From NCBI RefSeq assembly GCF_014203125.1, contig NZ_JACHIH010000025.1:1-64000 (forward strand): a stretch of DNA of 64,000 nucleotides. The letters are read 5' to 3'. Under the pieces are notes generated by a model that made no database searches, was not told the DNA's origin, and saw only the letters and a program-made list of their open reading frames with translations. A program made the translations under genes and the position numbers. Below are positions 7,946 to 15,802 of this stretch, in pieces; position 1 is the first letter of the stretch; every line of letters begins with the position of its first letter. This stretch comes from Rhodopseudomonas rhenobacensis (GTDB taxonomy: Bacteria > Pseudomonadota > Alphaproteobacteria > Rhizobiales > Xanthobacteraceae).

Positions 7946-9363
7946 ACGCGCCATTCCAATTGGCGTCCGGAACGGCCCCCTCGCGGGGCCGTTTCATTAA
8001 CAGCGGTGCCGGACCCGCGATCCAGCCCTACGACATCGGCCATGCCAGCCACATCGCGCTGATCTCGCCGGACACCGCGTTCTGGTCGCTGGTGCGCAAG
8101 GACCAGCTCGCCGAGACGCTCGGCGGCGGGCCGCTGCTCGACGGCTACCGGACCATGGCCGACGAGTTCGCCCGCGAGATGCAGGCGCTGCGGTTCGGGC
8201 TGAAGCCCTCGGCGGTCTATGTCAACGCCACCGAGCGCTGCAATCTGAACTGCACCTATTGCTACATCCCCGCCGACATGCGCCGCGACGGCATCGACAT
8301 GGACGGCCCGACGCTGTTGAAGGCGCTGGACACGCTGGACCGCTATTTCAGCCGCCACATGCCGGCCGACCGCCGGCCGCAGATCATCTTCCACGGCGCC
8401 GAGCCGTTGATCGCCCGCGAGGCGATCTTCGCGGCGATCGACGCGTACAAAGACCGCTTTCGTTTCGGGCTGCAGACCAACGCCACGCTGCTCACCGACA
8501 AGGCCGCGGAGTTCTTGACCTCGCGCGGCGTCGGCATCGGGCTGTCGCTGGATGCGCCGGTCGAGGCGATCGCCGACCGCACCCGCGCCAATTGGGGCGG
8601 CGTCGGCGTGTTCGGCAAGGTGGTGGAGGCGATCGAACGGCTGAAGGGCTATCCGGCCTTCAACGTGATCTGCACCATGAGTTCGCAGAACCTCGACCAG
8701 CTGACGCCGATGGTGGAATTTTTGCACCAACGCGAAGTGCCGGCCTGCATGCTCAACGTGATCCGCTGCACGCTGCCCGGCGCCCGCACCGTGCGGCCCG
8801 ACGACGTGCCGCTGGCGCAGGCCTTCATCGCCGCATTGGAGCGCAGCCACGCGCTGTATCGCGAGACCGGGCGCAAGCTGGTGGTCGCAAATTTCGCCAA
8901 TATCCTGATCGGGATTCTGGCGCCGACCGCGCGGCGGCTGATGTGCGACATCTCGCCCTGCGGCGGCGGCCGGGCGTTCTTTGCCCTCGCCCCGAACGGC
9001 GACCTGTTTCCGTGCAGCGAGTTCATCGGGCTGCCGGCGTTCAACGGCGGCAACCTGTTCCGAGACGACATCGAGGACGTGTTGCAGACGCCGGCGTTCG
9101 CCGCGGTCACCGGCCGCAAGGTCGAGGATATTAAGCCGTGCCAGGGTTGCGCGATCCGGCATTTCTGCGGATCGCCCTGCCCGGCCGAGGCGCAGGAGAT
9201 GAACGGCGGCATGACGCAGACCGGCGCCTATTGCGAGTTCTACGAGGAGCAGACCCGCTACGCGTTCCGGCTGATCGCCGACGACCGCCACGGCGATTTC
9301 CTCTGGGACGGCTGGGACGACGACGCGGCCACCAGCTTCGACGCGGCGCAGTTGGGGTGCTGA
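7942..9363 (+). CDS. cbpB: CbpB-like radical SAM/SPASM peptide-modifying enzyme
   Basis: A 473-residue radical SAM protein. The SAM [4Fe-4S] motif is CNLNCTYC, with Cys at 100, 104 and 107. A C-terminal SPASM region with many Cys binds auxiliary clusters (MCDISPCGGGRAFF, LFPCSEF, CQGCAIRHFCGSPCPAE, YCEFY). This domain pair is typical of enzymes that modify ribosomal peptides. The GTG start overlaps the cbpA stop (GTGA), and an AAGGAGG inside the cbpA end serves as ribosome site. The nearest named family is CbpB; the chemistry on the peptide is unknown. No transporter or protease gene follows. Confidence 0.85.
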   Translation: MNAPFQLASGTAPSRGRFINSGAGPAIQPYDIGHASHIALISPDTAFWSLVRKDQLAETLGGGPLLDGYRTMADEFAREMQALRFGLKPSAVYVNATERCNLNCTYCYIPADMRRDGIDMDGPTLLKALDTLDRYFSRHMPADRRPQIIFHGAEPLIAREAIFAAIDAYKDRFRFGLQTNATLLTDKAAEFLTSRGVGIGLSLDAPVEAIADRTRANWGGVGVFGKVVEAIERLKGYPAFNVICTMSSQNLDQLTPMVEFLHQREVPACMLNVIRCTLPGARTVRPDDVPLAQAFIAALERSHALYRETGRKLVVANFANILIGILAPTARRLMCDISPCGGGRAFFALAPNGDLFPCSEFIGLPAFNGGNLFRDDIEDVLQTPAFAAVTGRKVEDIKPCQGCAIRHFCGSPCPAEAQEMNGGMTQTGAYCEFYEEQTRYAFRLIADDRHGDFLWDGWDDDAATSFDAAQLGC

Positions 9364-9368
9364 GAAGG

Positions 9369-9454
9369 CTGTAGGATGGGTTGAGCCCTTCGCGAAACCC
9401 ATCGCCGCACAACGCGGGGATGATGGGTTTCGCTGCGCTCAACCCCTCCTACGG
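9369..9454. repeat. Large inverted repeat after cbpB (family E)
   Basis: GTAGGATGGGTTGAGC (9371-9386) pairs with GCTCAACCCCTCCTAC (9437-9452) with one bulge, and inner GCGAAACCCATC pairs with GATGGGTTTCGC. It follows the cbpB stop by a few bases and could end transcription or stabilise the mRNA, but it lacks a clean T-tract. It resembles a dispersed palindrome rather than a terminator. Confidence 0.6.
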
Positions 9455-9458
9455 CTTC

Positions 9459-9605
9459 CTACCGCTTTTCACTCTCTCGCTTCGCCTTCTCCGCCTCGCG
9501 CTTTTTGTCGAGGCGTTTGCCCTGCCATTCGAGAATGAACCAGGCGCAGACGAACAGCGCCAGCAGGATGAATTCGAAATAGTTGAACGAGCTCTCGCTG
9601 TTCAT
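9459..9605 (-). CDS. Very small membrane protein B (48 aa)
   Basis: MNSESSFNYFEFILLALF begins a 48-residue protein. One transmembrane helix (about residues 9-27) is followed by a strongly charged tail: WQGKRLDKKREAEKAKRESE. It overlaps the preceding small gene by ATGA. The two proteins share a plan: acidic start, one helix, then (A/W)-Q-G-(R/K)-R-L-D and charges. They look like a duplicated pair or a two-subunit membrane device. Family not recognised. Confidence 0.6.
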   Translation of the reverse strand: MNSESSFNYFEFILLALFVCAWFILEWQGKRLDKKREAEKAKRESEKR

Positions 9606-9742
9606 GGCGCGTCGCCGCGATTCTTGTCGCGTTCGGCACGCTGGCGATCGAGCCTTCGGCCCTGCGCGGACAGCACCGCCCAGCCGGCGAGCAATCCGCC
9701 GAACACCAGCGCCAGTTCGATCAGACCAAAATAGTCCTCCAT
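9602..9742 (-). CDS. Very small membrane protein A (46 aa)
   Basis: MEDYFGLIELALVFGGLL begins a 46-residue protein with one transmembrane helix (about residues 5-24), then SAQGRRLDRQRAERDKNRGD. A GGAGG motif is not obvious, but the ATGA overlap with the next gene and the matching design of the two products support both being real. They are transcribed in the same direction as hemF, 247 bases downstream of the hemF stop, with repeat A between. Too small for most gene finders. Confidence 0.55.
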   Translation of the reverse strand: MEDYFGLIELALVFGGLLAGWAVLSAQGRRLDRQRAERDKNRGDAP

Positions 9743-9829
9743 GCGGCGTCCCTCGATCGGGGCTTATCGCTCGCGCACAGCCCCTAGAACATTTCGGTTG
9801 GGATTGAAGCATCCAACCCAAATGCCGTC

Positions 9830-9942
9830 GTCATTCCGGATTGCGAGTTCGAAGAACGAGCAAGTCCGGAATCCATATTCCCTGCAGGGGTTATGGATCC
9901 CGGGCTCACTCGCAGCCGTCGCTGCTCGTGCCCCGGGATGAC
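9830..9942. repeat. Palindromic repeat (family A variant, copy 3)
   Basis: Nearly the same as 6950-7061: GTCATTCCGGATTGCGAG at one end, CCCCGGGATGAC at the other, with CCCTGCAGGGG in the centre. The two copies share their upstream flank too (GAAGCATCCAAC), showing that the duplicated unit is longer than the palindrome. Confidence 0.8.
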
Positions 9943-9989
9943 GGCATACAGATCTCGAAACGCATCAATCCAACTCGAAAGGATCAAGC

Positions 9990-10910
9990 CTAACCCCAGC
10001 TCACCAAGGGCGGCATCGAACTCAAGATGGTCTCGATGTTGCCGCCGGTCTGCAGCCCGAACATCGTGCCCTTGTCGTACAACAGGTTGAATTCGACATA
10101 GAGCCCGCGACAGGCGAGCTGCTGGGCGCGCTCGGCGTCACTCCACGGCTGCTGCATCCGCTTGCGCACGATCTTCGGATAGACCTCGAGCAGCGCCAGG
10201 CCGACGTCGCGGGTGAAGGCGAAATCGCGCTCGAAATCGCCGGTGTTGAGGTGATCATAGAAGATGCCGCCAACGCCGCGCGCGGTGCCGCGATGCGGCA
10301 AATAGAAGTAGCTGTCGGCCCACGGCTTGAATTTGGCGTAGTAGCCCGGATCATGCGCGTTGCAGGCGCGCTGCATCGCTTCGTGGAAGGTGACGCAGTC
10401 CTCGGCCTCGGCGCGGCGCTGCTCGGTCAGCATCGGCGTGAGGTCGGCGCCGCCGCCGAACCAACCCTGCGAGGTCGACAGATACCGGGTGTTCATATGC
10501 ACGGTCGGCACCCGCGGACTGCGCGGATGCATGATCAGGCTGATGCTGCTGGAGACGTAGTCGAGCTGCACGCCGTCGCCGGGCAGGGTCTTGGCCATCT
10601 CCGGGGTGAGCCGGCCGTTGGCCGACGAGGTGTGGATGCCGATCTTTTCGAACAGCCGGCCGCCGCAGAGAAATCCGCCGACGCCGCCGCCCTGCCCGGT
10701 CTGGCGCTGCCACGGCTTGTAGCTGAAACGCGCCGGCTCGCCGGGAAACAGCGCCGCCGGCGCCTCGCGCTCCAGCGCCTCGACCTCGGCGCAGATCTTG
10801 TCGCGCAAGGATTCGAACCAGGCCTTGGCGCGGGCACGGTGCTGCTCCGCCTCGCTGCGGGGGTCGTGAGGGATCTCGGCGCGGAGATCGGTGTCGATGG
10901 TCATCGGCAA
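9990..10910 (-). CDS. hemF: HemF, oxygen-dependent coproporphyrinogen III oxidase
   Basis: A 306-residue enzyme that oxidatively decarboxylates two propionates of coproporphyrinogen III to protoporphyrinogen IX using O2. Family signatures seen: GGGVGGFLCGGRLFEKIG, WFGGGADLTPML, WADSYFYLPHRGTARGVGG, and YVEFNLLYDKGTMFGLQTGGN near the end. Length and start are normal. It feeds both haem and bacteriochlorophyll, which fits its place next to crt and bch genes. An anaerobic HemN is needed for phototrophic growth without O2 and is not in the window. Confidence 0.95.
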   Translation of the reverse strand: MPMTIDTDLRAEIPHDPRSEAEQHRARAKAWFESLRDKICAEVEALEREAPAALFPGEPARFSYKPWQRQTGQGGGVGGFLCGGRLFEKIGIHTSSANGRLTPEMAKTLPGDGVQLDYVSSSISLIMHPRSPRVPTVHMNTRYLSTSQGWFGGGADLTPMLTEQRRAEAEDCVTFHEAMQRACNAHDPGYYAKFKPWADSYFYLPHRGTARGVGGIFYDHLNTGDFERDFAFTRDVGLALLEVYPKIVRKRMQQPWSDAERAQQLACRGLYVEFNLLYDKGTMFGLQTGGNIETILSSMPPLVSWG

Positions 10911-11021
10911 CTCTTCGGCTGGACTGCCCCAAGAGCGCCATGGGTATCACGACCTTTGGCCGGCTTCGAGTGTTTTTGCGAATGGCTGGCAAGGGCCGGG
11001 ACGGGGCTGCCGATGTGACGC

Positions 11022-11160
11022 CGTGCCCCGGACGCAGCGCAACGCGCCGCATTTGCCCCGTGGTGCGCTGCAGATCCGGGGCCGTTACGGAACGCGGCAT
11101 TTGGAACGGTCCCGGCTCTGCGCAGCAGCGTGAAGAACGCTGCAGCGCGTCCGGGACACG
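11022..11160. repeat. Repeat family B, copy 3
   Basis: Starts CGTGCCCCGGACGC and ends GCGTCCGGGACACG, with inner CCGGGGCCGTTACGG as in the copy at 1985. It lies between the hemF start and the crtB stop and ends 20 bases from crtB. Confidence 0.8.
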
Positions 11161-11180
11161 AGGCCCTGAACGAGAAGAGC

Positions 11181-12227
11181 TTACGCCCGGCTGCGCGACA
11201 GCTGGTCGCGGCGTTCCAAGCGGGAGAACAGGTCGACCAGCCAGGCCACCTTGTCCTCGATCGGTTTCGGCTGCGGCACCACCGGCGTCTCGCGCAGCGG
11301 GGTAGCGATGATGGCGTCGATCAGGAAGCGGGTCTCGGCCATGTCGCCGAACCGCGCCGGCAGATCCTTCGCCGGCGCCCATTCGGTCTCGCTGAACGCC
11401 AGCATCCGCGCCAGCACCGCGAGCTTGCGGCCGGTGGAGACCACCGCGCGGCTCGATACCGAATCGAGGCCGGAGCGTTCGACCTCGCGGCCGATCTCGG
11501 CATACAGCGCGCGTGCGGCGAAGATGCCGGGGCGGCAGGCGCGCGGCAGGTTCTCGATGCCGAAGGTGGCGCGATCATACAGCGCGTCGGCGGTGTCGAG
11601 CAGCCGCTTGACGATCGAGGCGATCTGCGAATTGAACACCGGGTTCTGCAGCCACTGATCCGGATCGAGGCCAGCTTCGCGCATCCACGACAGCGGCAGA
11701 TACAGCCGGCCGGCGCGGGCGTCCTCGCCGACGTCGCGGGCGATGTTGGTGAGCTGCATGGCGCAGCCGAGATCGCAGGCGCGAGCGACAACATCGGGCG
11801 CGCGCTGCCCCATCACCAGCGTCATCATCACGCCGACGGTGCCGGCGACGCGGGCGGCGTAGCCGTAGAGGTCGGACAGCGTCTCGTAGCGACGGCCTTC
11901 GGCGTCCCACTCCAGGCCCTCGATCAGCGCTTCGGGAATGGTTTCGGGAATCGCGTAGCGCGCCACCACGTCGGCAAAGGCGCGGTCGGACGGATACGGC
12001 ATCGGCAGGCCGCGGCAGATGCGGTCGAGCCGGTCCTTCAGCAATTCGACCGCGGCGGCGCGATCGATGCCGAGATCCACCGCATCGTCGGCGACGCGGC
12101 AGAACGCATACAGCGCGACCGCCGGATCGCTGATCCGCCGCGGCAACACCAGCGAGGCGGCGTGAAAGGTGCGCGAGCCCTCTTTCAGCATTTCGCGGCA
12201 GGCGGCGATATCGGCTTGCGAGGTCAT
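11181..12227 (-). CDS. crtB: CrtB, phytoene synthase
   Basis: A 348-residue enzyme condensing two geranylgeranyl diphosphates to phytoene, the first carotenoid step. The first Asp-rich motif is DDAVD (47-51); the second lies in NIARDVGEDARAGRLYLP. The start ATG overlaps the crtI stop (ATGA at 12224-12227), so crtI and crtB are coupled in that order. The frame is open upstream, but that part only shadows crtI. It is controlled with crtI by the PpsR-type sites near 13.8 kb. Confidence 0.94.
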   Translation of the reverse strand: MTSQADIAACREMLKEGSRTFHAASLVLPRRISDPAVALYAFCRVADDAVDLGIDRAAAVELLKDRLDRICRGLPMPYPSDRAFADVVARYAIPETIPEALIEGLEWDAEGRRYETLSDLYGYAARVAGTVGVMMTLVMGQRAPDVVARACDLGCAMQLTNIARDVGEDARAGRLYLPLSWMREAGLDPDQWLQNPVFNSQIASIVKRLLDTADALYDRATFGIENLPRACRPGIFAARALYAEIGREVERSGLDSVSSRAVVSTGRKLAVLARMLAFSETEWAPAKDLPARFGDMAETRFLIDAIIATPLRETPVVPQPKPIEDKVAWLVDLFSRLERRDQLSRSRA

Positions 12228-13759
12228 GACTTCACCAGGGTGTGAGCGTCGGGGACTAGCGCATCGAGCACCCGCGCCGACGACAGCACACCGGGTAGCC
12301 CAGCGCCGGGATGAGTGCCGGCGCCGACGAGATACAAGCGATCGATATCTTCGCTCTTGTTGTGCGGCCTGAACCAGGCCGACTGCGTGAGGATGGGCTC
12401 GAGGCCGAAGGCGGCGCCGCGGAACGACGACAGCCGGTCCTGGAAATCCAGCGGCGTCAGCATCCGCGAGGTGACCACCTGGTTTTCCAGATCCGGCAGG
12501 ATGGTGTTGCTGAGCTCCTTGGCGATCAGCTTGCGGTAGCTCTCCGCCTTGGCCGGCCAGTTGATGCCGCTGTCCATATGCGGCACCGGCGACAGCACGT
12601 AGAACGTATCGCAGCCCTCCGGCGCCAGCGACGGATCGGTCGCGGTCGGGCGGTGCAGATACAGGCTGAAATCGTCGGCGCAGATCTTGCGCTTGAAGAT
12701 GTCGGTGACCAGCTCCTTGTAGCGCGGCCCGAGCATGATGGTGTGGTGCTTGACGTCGGGATACTGTTTCTTGGTGCCGAAGTACCAAAGGAACAGGCTC
12801 ATCGAGTAGCGCGCCTTCTCGATCTTGCGATCGGTCCAGCGCGAGCGCACCGCGGCCGGCAGCAGGTAGCGATAGGTCCAGGCGGAATCGGCGTTCGACA
12901 CCACGATGTCGGCGTCGATCACCTCGCCCGAGGCGAGCCGCACGCCGGTCGCGGCACCGTTCTCGACGATGATCTCGCGGACGTCCTGATTGTAGCGGAC
13001 GGTGTTGCCTTGGCCGATGATCAGCTTGACCAGGCCCTCGGCGAGCTTGCCGGTGCCGCCCATCGCAAAATGCACGCCCCAGTGCTTTTCCAGGAAGGTG
13101 ATCAGGCAATACACCGAGGTGGCGTTGAACGGATTGCCGCCGACCAACAGCGGATGGAACGAGAACACCACACGCAGCCGAGGATCGCGGAAATATTTCG
13201 ACACCAGGCCGTAGACGCTGCGATAGCTCTCCAGCTTGATCATGTCGGGGGCGATCTTCACCATGTCGGTGAAGTTGTTGAACGGCATGTCGCCGAGCTG
13301 CTCGAAGCCGACCTTGAAGATCGCCTCCGAGGCTTTCATGAAGCGGTCATAGGCGGCGACGTCGTCCGGGCAGAACTGCGCGATCTGCCGCAGCACGTCC
13401 GCCTTGTCGTCGGAATAATCGAAGGTGGTGCCGTCGTTGAAGCGGATCCGGTAGAACGGCGCGATCGGTTTCAGCGTGACGTCGTCGGACAGCTTCTTGC
13501 CGCACAGCTTCCACAATTCTTCGAACAGATACGGCGCCGTGACGATAGTCGGGCCGGCATCGAAGGTGAAGCCGTCCTGCTTGTAGACATAGGCGCGGCC
13601 GCCGGGCGCATCGAGCTTTTCCAGCACGCTGACGCGGTAGCCCTTGGCGCCTAATCGGACCGCGGCGGCGAGGCCGCCAAAACCTGATCCGATCACCACC
13701 GCATGGGGTTGATGATCATTGCGCATCGGGGGAATGGGTTTGGAACCTGGGTCAAGCAT
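12224..13759 (-). CDS. crtI: CrtI, phytoene desaturase
   Basis: A 511-residue FAD-dependent desaturase acting on membrane-associated phytoene; in purple bacteria it makes lycopene or neurosporene. The dinucleotide-binding motif VVIGSGFGGLAAAVRLG is near the N-terminus (21-37), and the C-terminal FAD motif lies in YLVGAGTHPGAGLPGVLSSA. An internal Met (13726) is an alternative start, nearer the usual family N-terminus. Two PpsR-type palindromes lie directly upstream. It is the first gene of the crtI-crtB unit. The number of desaturations cannot be read from sequence. Confidence 0.95.
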   Translation of the reverse strand: MLDPGSKPIPPMRNDHQPHAVVIGSGFGGLAAAVRLGAKGYRVSVLEKLDAPGGRAYVYKQDGFTFDAGPTIVTAPYLFEELWKLCGKKLSDDVTLKPIAPFYRIRFNDGTTFDYSDDKADVLRQIAQFCPDDVAAYDRFMKASEAIFKVGFEQLGDMPFNNFTDMVKIAPDMIKLESYRSVYGLVSKYFRDPRLRVVFSFHPLLVGGNPFNATSVYCLITFLEKHWGVHFAMGGTGKLAEGLVKLIIGQGNTVRYNQDVREIIVENGAATGVRLASGEVIDADIVVSNADSAWTYRYLLPAAVRSRWTDRKIEKARYSMSLFLWYFGTKKQYPDVKHHTIMLGPRYKELVTDIFKRKICADDFSLYLHRPTATDPSLAPEGCDTFYVLSPVPHMDSGINWPAKAESYRKLIAKELSNTILPDLENQVVTSRMLTPLDFQDRLSSFRGAAFGLEPILTQSAWFRPHNKSEDIDRLYLVGAGTHPGAGLPGVLSSARVLDALVPDAHTLVKS

Positions 13760-13768
13760 GAACGGCAG

Positions 13769-13786
13769 TGTAACTGTTTCTTGACA
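13769..13786. promoter_or_regulatory. PpsR/CrtJ-type operator, proximal (crtI)
   Basis: TGT, 12 bases, ACA: the exact spacing of the PpsR/CrtJ palindrome. It ends 9 bases before the crtI ATG at 13759. A second site is 35 bases further out. PpsR represses photosynthesis genes under oxygen and light in this group; here that is inferred from the motif and the target gene. Confidence 0.7.
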
Positions 13787-13803
13787 GTTTTCCAGCCCGC
13801 CTG

Positions 13804-13821
13804 TGTAAGATTTTCATGACA
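13804..13821. promoter_or_regulatory. PpsR/CrtJ-type operator, distal (crtI)
   Basis: TGT-N12-ACA within an extended symmetric context TGTGT...ACACA. It overlaps the end of bchO (stop at 13814). Paired sites are the usual arrangement for cooperative PpsR binding. Confidence 0.65.
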
Positions 13822-14728
13822 CAGTTAGCGCGCTAGCGCTGGGCTGAACCGTCGGCGCCGCGTAGCTCATGATCAGATCGGCGACCAGCCGGGGCCGCTC
13901 CTCATGGGCTAAGTGACCGAGGCCACTGAGATTTTCAATCACCGCCGGCGGGAAGATCTGCTTCAGCCGGACCGCCTCGGCCGGCGCGATCGCCCGGTCG
14001 CGGTCGGCGGTGACCAGCACCAACTTGGCCTTCAGCCCGGGCATCGCCTGCAGCAGCGGCTCGAGCTGCCAATTGGCCATCATCCGCAGCGCCGCAGCGA
14101 CATGGGTCGGACTACGTACCAGTTTACCATAGAGCGCGATGCCGGCGGGCTCGATCTGCGACCCGGTATTGCCGATCAAGCGCTCCACCGAGCCCGGCAC
14201 CATCGCCTGCCAGGCGAAAATCCGCGGAACGAAGGGATTCAGCACCAGCAACTTGGCCAGCGGCGAGAACAGGTTGGCGGCGTGCCCGCCATACGGCAGG
14301 AAGGCGCCGTTGAGGCTGACCAACAGCTCCGGCGCGATGCTGCCGTCGAGGCACATCCGGGCCAGGATTGCGGCACCAGCGGAATGGCCGACCACCACCT
14401 GCGGCGCGACGCCGAGCACTCGCAGCAGCGCGGCGAGATCCGCCGCCATACCCGGCAGCGACAGCCGGTGCGCCAGCGGCGTCTCGGTGAAGCCGTGACC
14501 GGGCAGGTCCGGCGCGATCACGCTGAAATGCTGCGCCAGGATCGGCATCAACCCGCGCCAGGAATGCGACGCGGCGCCGGTGCCGTGCACCAACAGGATT
14601 GCCGGCGCATCAGGGCCGGCGCAATCCATCCGCTGCACGTGCCAGCGGATGCCGGCGGCGGCAACGAATTCGCTGGCCTCGCGATGCGGCCAGTCGCTGC
14701 CGTCCCGGCTCCAGATCAGATCGGACAT
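13814..14728 (-). CDS. bchO: BchO-like alpha/beta hydrolase (Mg chelatase-associated)
   Basis: A 304-residue alpha/beta-fold hydrolase. The oxyanion region is VHGTGAASHSW, the nucleophile elbow GHSAGA, and the late His sits in GLGHLAHEERP. This matches BchO, a protein of unproven role encoded with Mg-chelatase genes in purple bacteria. Here it is not next to bchID, which lie 6 kb away, but stays in the same cluster and strand. The start ATG is 11 bases after the stop of the next hydrolase gene, so the two probably form an operon. Confidence 0.75.
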   Translation of the reverse strand: MSDLIWSRDGSDWPHREASEFVAAAGIRWHVQRMDCAGPDAPAILLVHGTGAASHSWRGLMPILAQHFSVIAPDLPGHGFTETPLAHRLSLPGMAADLAALLRVLGVAPQVVVGHSAGAAILARMCLDGSIAPELLVSLNGAFLPYGGHAANLFSPLAKLLVLNPFVPRIFAWQAMVPGSVERLIGNTGSQIEPAGIALYGKLVRSPTHVAAALRMMANWQLEPLLQAMPGLKAKLVLVTADRDRAIAPAEAVRLKQIFPPAVIENLSGLGHLAHEERPRLVADLIMSYAAPTVQPSASALTVS

Positions 14729-14739
14729 CGCCCCTCGCG

Positions 14740-15690
14740 TTACGGCACAGGCGGCTTTTCGACCCCGGCCAGGAACGCATCATAATCGCGGATGAACGCC
14801 TCGGGCAGCTCGAAATGCGGCATGGCGCCGGTCTCAAAAACCGTGATGGTCCAGTTCGGCCGACCCTCGACGGTGGTCTTGTTGCCGTAATCGACAAAGT
14901 CGCCGCGGCTGCCGTGCGACATCCACACCGGCATCGGCAGCGCGTGATACAGCGCCAGCGCGTCCTGGGCGAACAGATAGCCGGAGACGAAATAATACGG
15001 CGCGTGCTGCGCGCCCGGCTGATGCGTCGTCAGATAGTCGTAGTCGAGCAGGCCCCGGTCGTAATTGTTGGAGCCGAAGGTCTTTTTCAGGAACCAGCCG
15101 ATCACCGGGCGGGCGGTCAGCAGGCGGAAGAAGCTCTCGCTCCACAACGGCTGCTCGAAGGTCTTGTGCAGCCACGGCTTCGCCCGCGAGCCGCGGATCC
15201 AGCGCACCGCGCGGGTGTCGAATCCGGTCGGGCTGATCAGCGCCACGCTGCGATAGGCCTGCGGCCGCTCGTTGGCCGCGCGCGCCAGAAACTCCGACGA
15301 CAGCGACAGCGCGATGGCGTCGATCGGGCCATTGTGCGTCTTGGCGATCTCAGCGGTGACGGCGAGGATCGCGTCCGTCATCATCCGAATTGTGTATTGA
15401 CGGTTTTCCCGCGAGGTATGACCAAAGCCCGGCAGCTCGATCGCATAGACCGGGCGGATGGTGCGGTAGTGCTCGTAGAGCGGCTTGATCTCGTAGGCCG
15501 AGCCGGCGGCGTTGATGCTGTGAATCAGCAGCAGCGGCGTCTGGTTGGTGGCGGTGTCGGGAGCCGCGGCCCAATAGCTCAGCTTTCCTGCTGAACTATC
15601 GATCTCGTGGCGCTCTCCGGAGACCGGCGCGGGCAAGCTGAGGGCGTTGCCCGTGGCGGGCAAAGCAAGGGTGGGTGCGACTGCATTCAT
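14740..15690 (-). CDS. Alpha/beta hydrolase with atypical nucleophile elbow
   Basis: A 316-residue alpha/beta-fold protein. The early motif LLLIHSINAAGSAYE replaces the usual HGxxGS, and the elbow, normally G-x-S-x-G, reads A-L-S-L-S (residues 127-131). A putative late catalytic His lies in FETGAMPHFELPE. Ser129 may still be the nucleophile, but the missing glycines suggest an altered active site. It is upstream of bchO with an 11-base gap and divergent from hemE. The role is unknown; its setting suggests pigment or membrane-lipid metabolism. Confidence 0.75.
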   Translation of the reverse strand: MNAVAPTLALPATGNALSLPAPVSGERHEIDSSAGKLSYWAAAPDTATNQTPLLLIHSINAAGSAYEIKPLYEHYRTIRPVYAIELPGFGHTSRENRQYTIRMMTDAILAVTAEIAKTHNGPIDAIALSLSSEFLARAANERPQAYRSVALISPTGFDTRAVRWIRGSRAKPWLHKTFEQPLWSESFFRLLTARPVIGWFLKKTFGSNNYDRGLLDYDYLTTHQPGAQHAPYYFVSGYLFAQDALALYHALPMPVWMSHGSRGDFVDYGNKTTVEGRPNWTITVFETGAMPHFELPEAFIRDYDAFLAGVEKPPVP

Positions 15691-15802
15691 TCTGGAATTC
15701 CTGTTTCAGTCTATCTGGCCCGCATCTCGCCGTGGTCAAGACGGTGTCGGCAGTGTATCAGACCCGTCGAGAAAGCTTGGCGATTAACAATGGAACCATG
15801 TC

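Noticed and set aside
7747-9402. Long open frame (551 codons) antisense to the radical SAM gene
   Set aside because: It mirrors the third-position GC bias of cbpB, shows no domain, and lacks a ribosome site.
12311-13654. Long plus-strand open frame opposite crtI
   Set aside because: Shadow of crtI codon bias. The product is His/Arg/Gln-rich with no family features.
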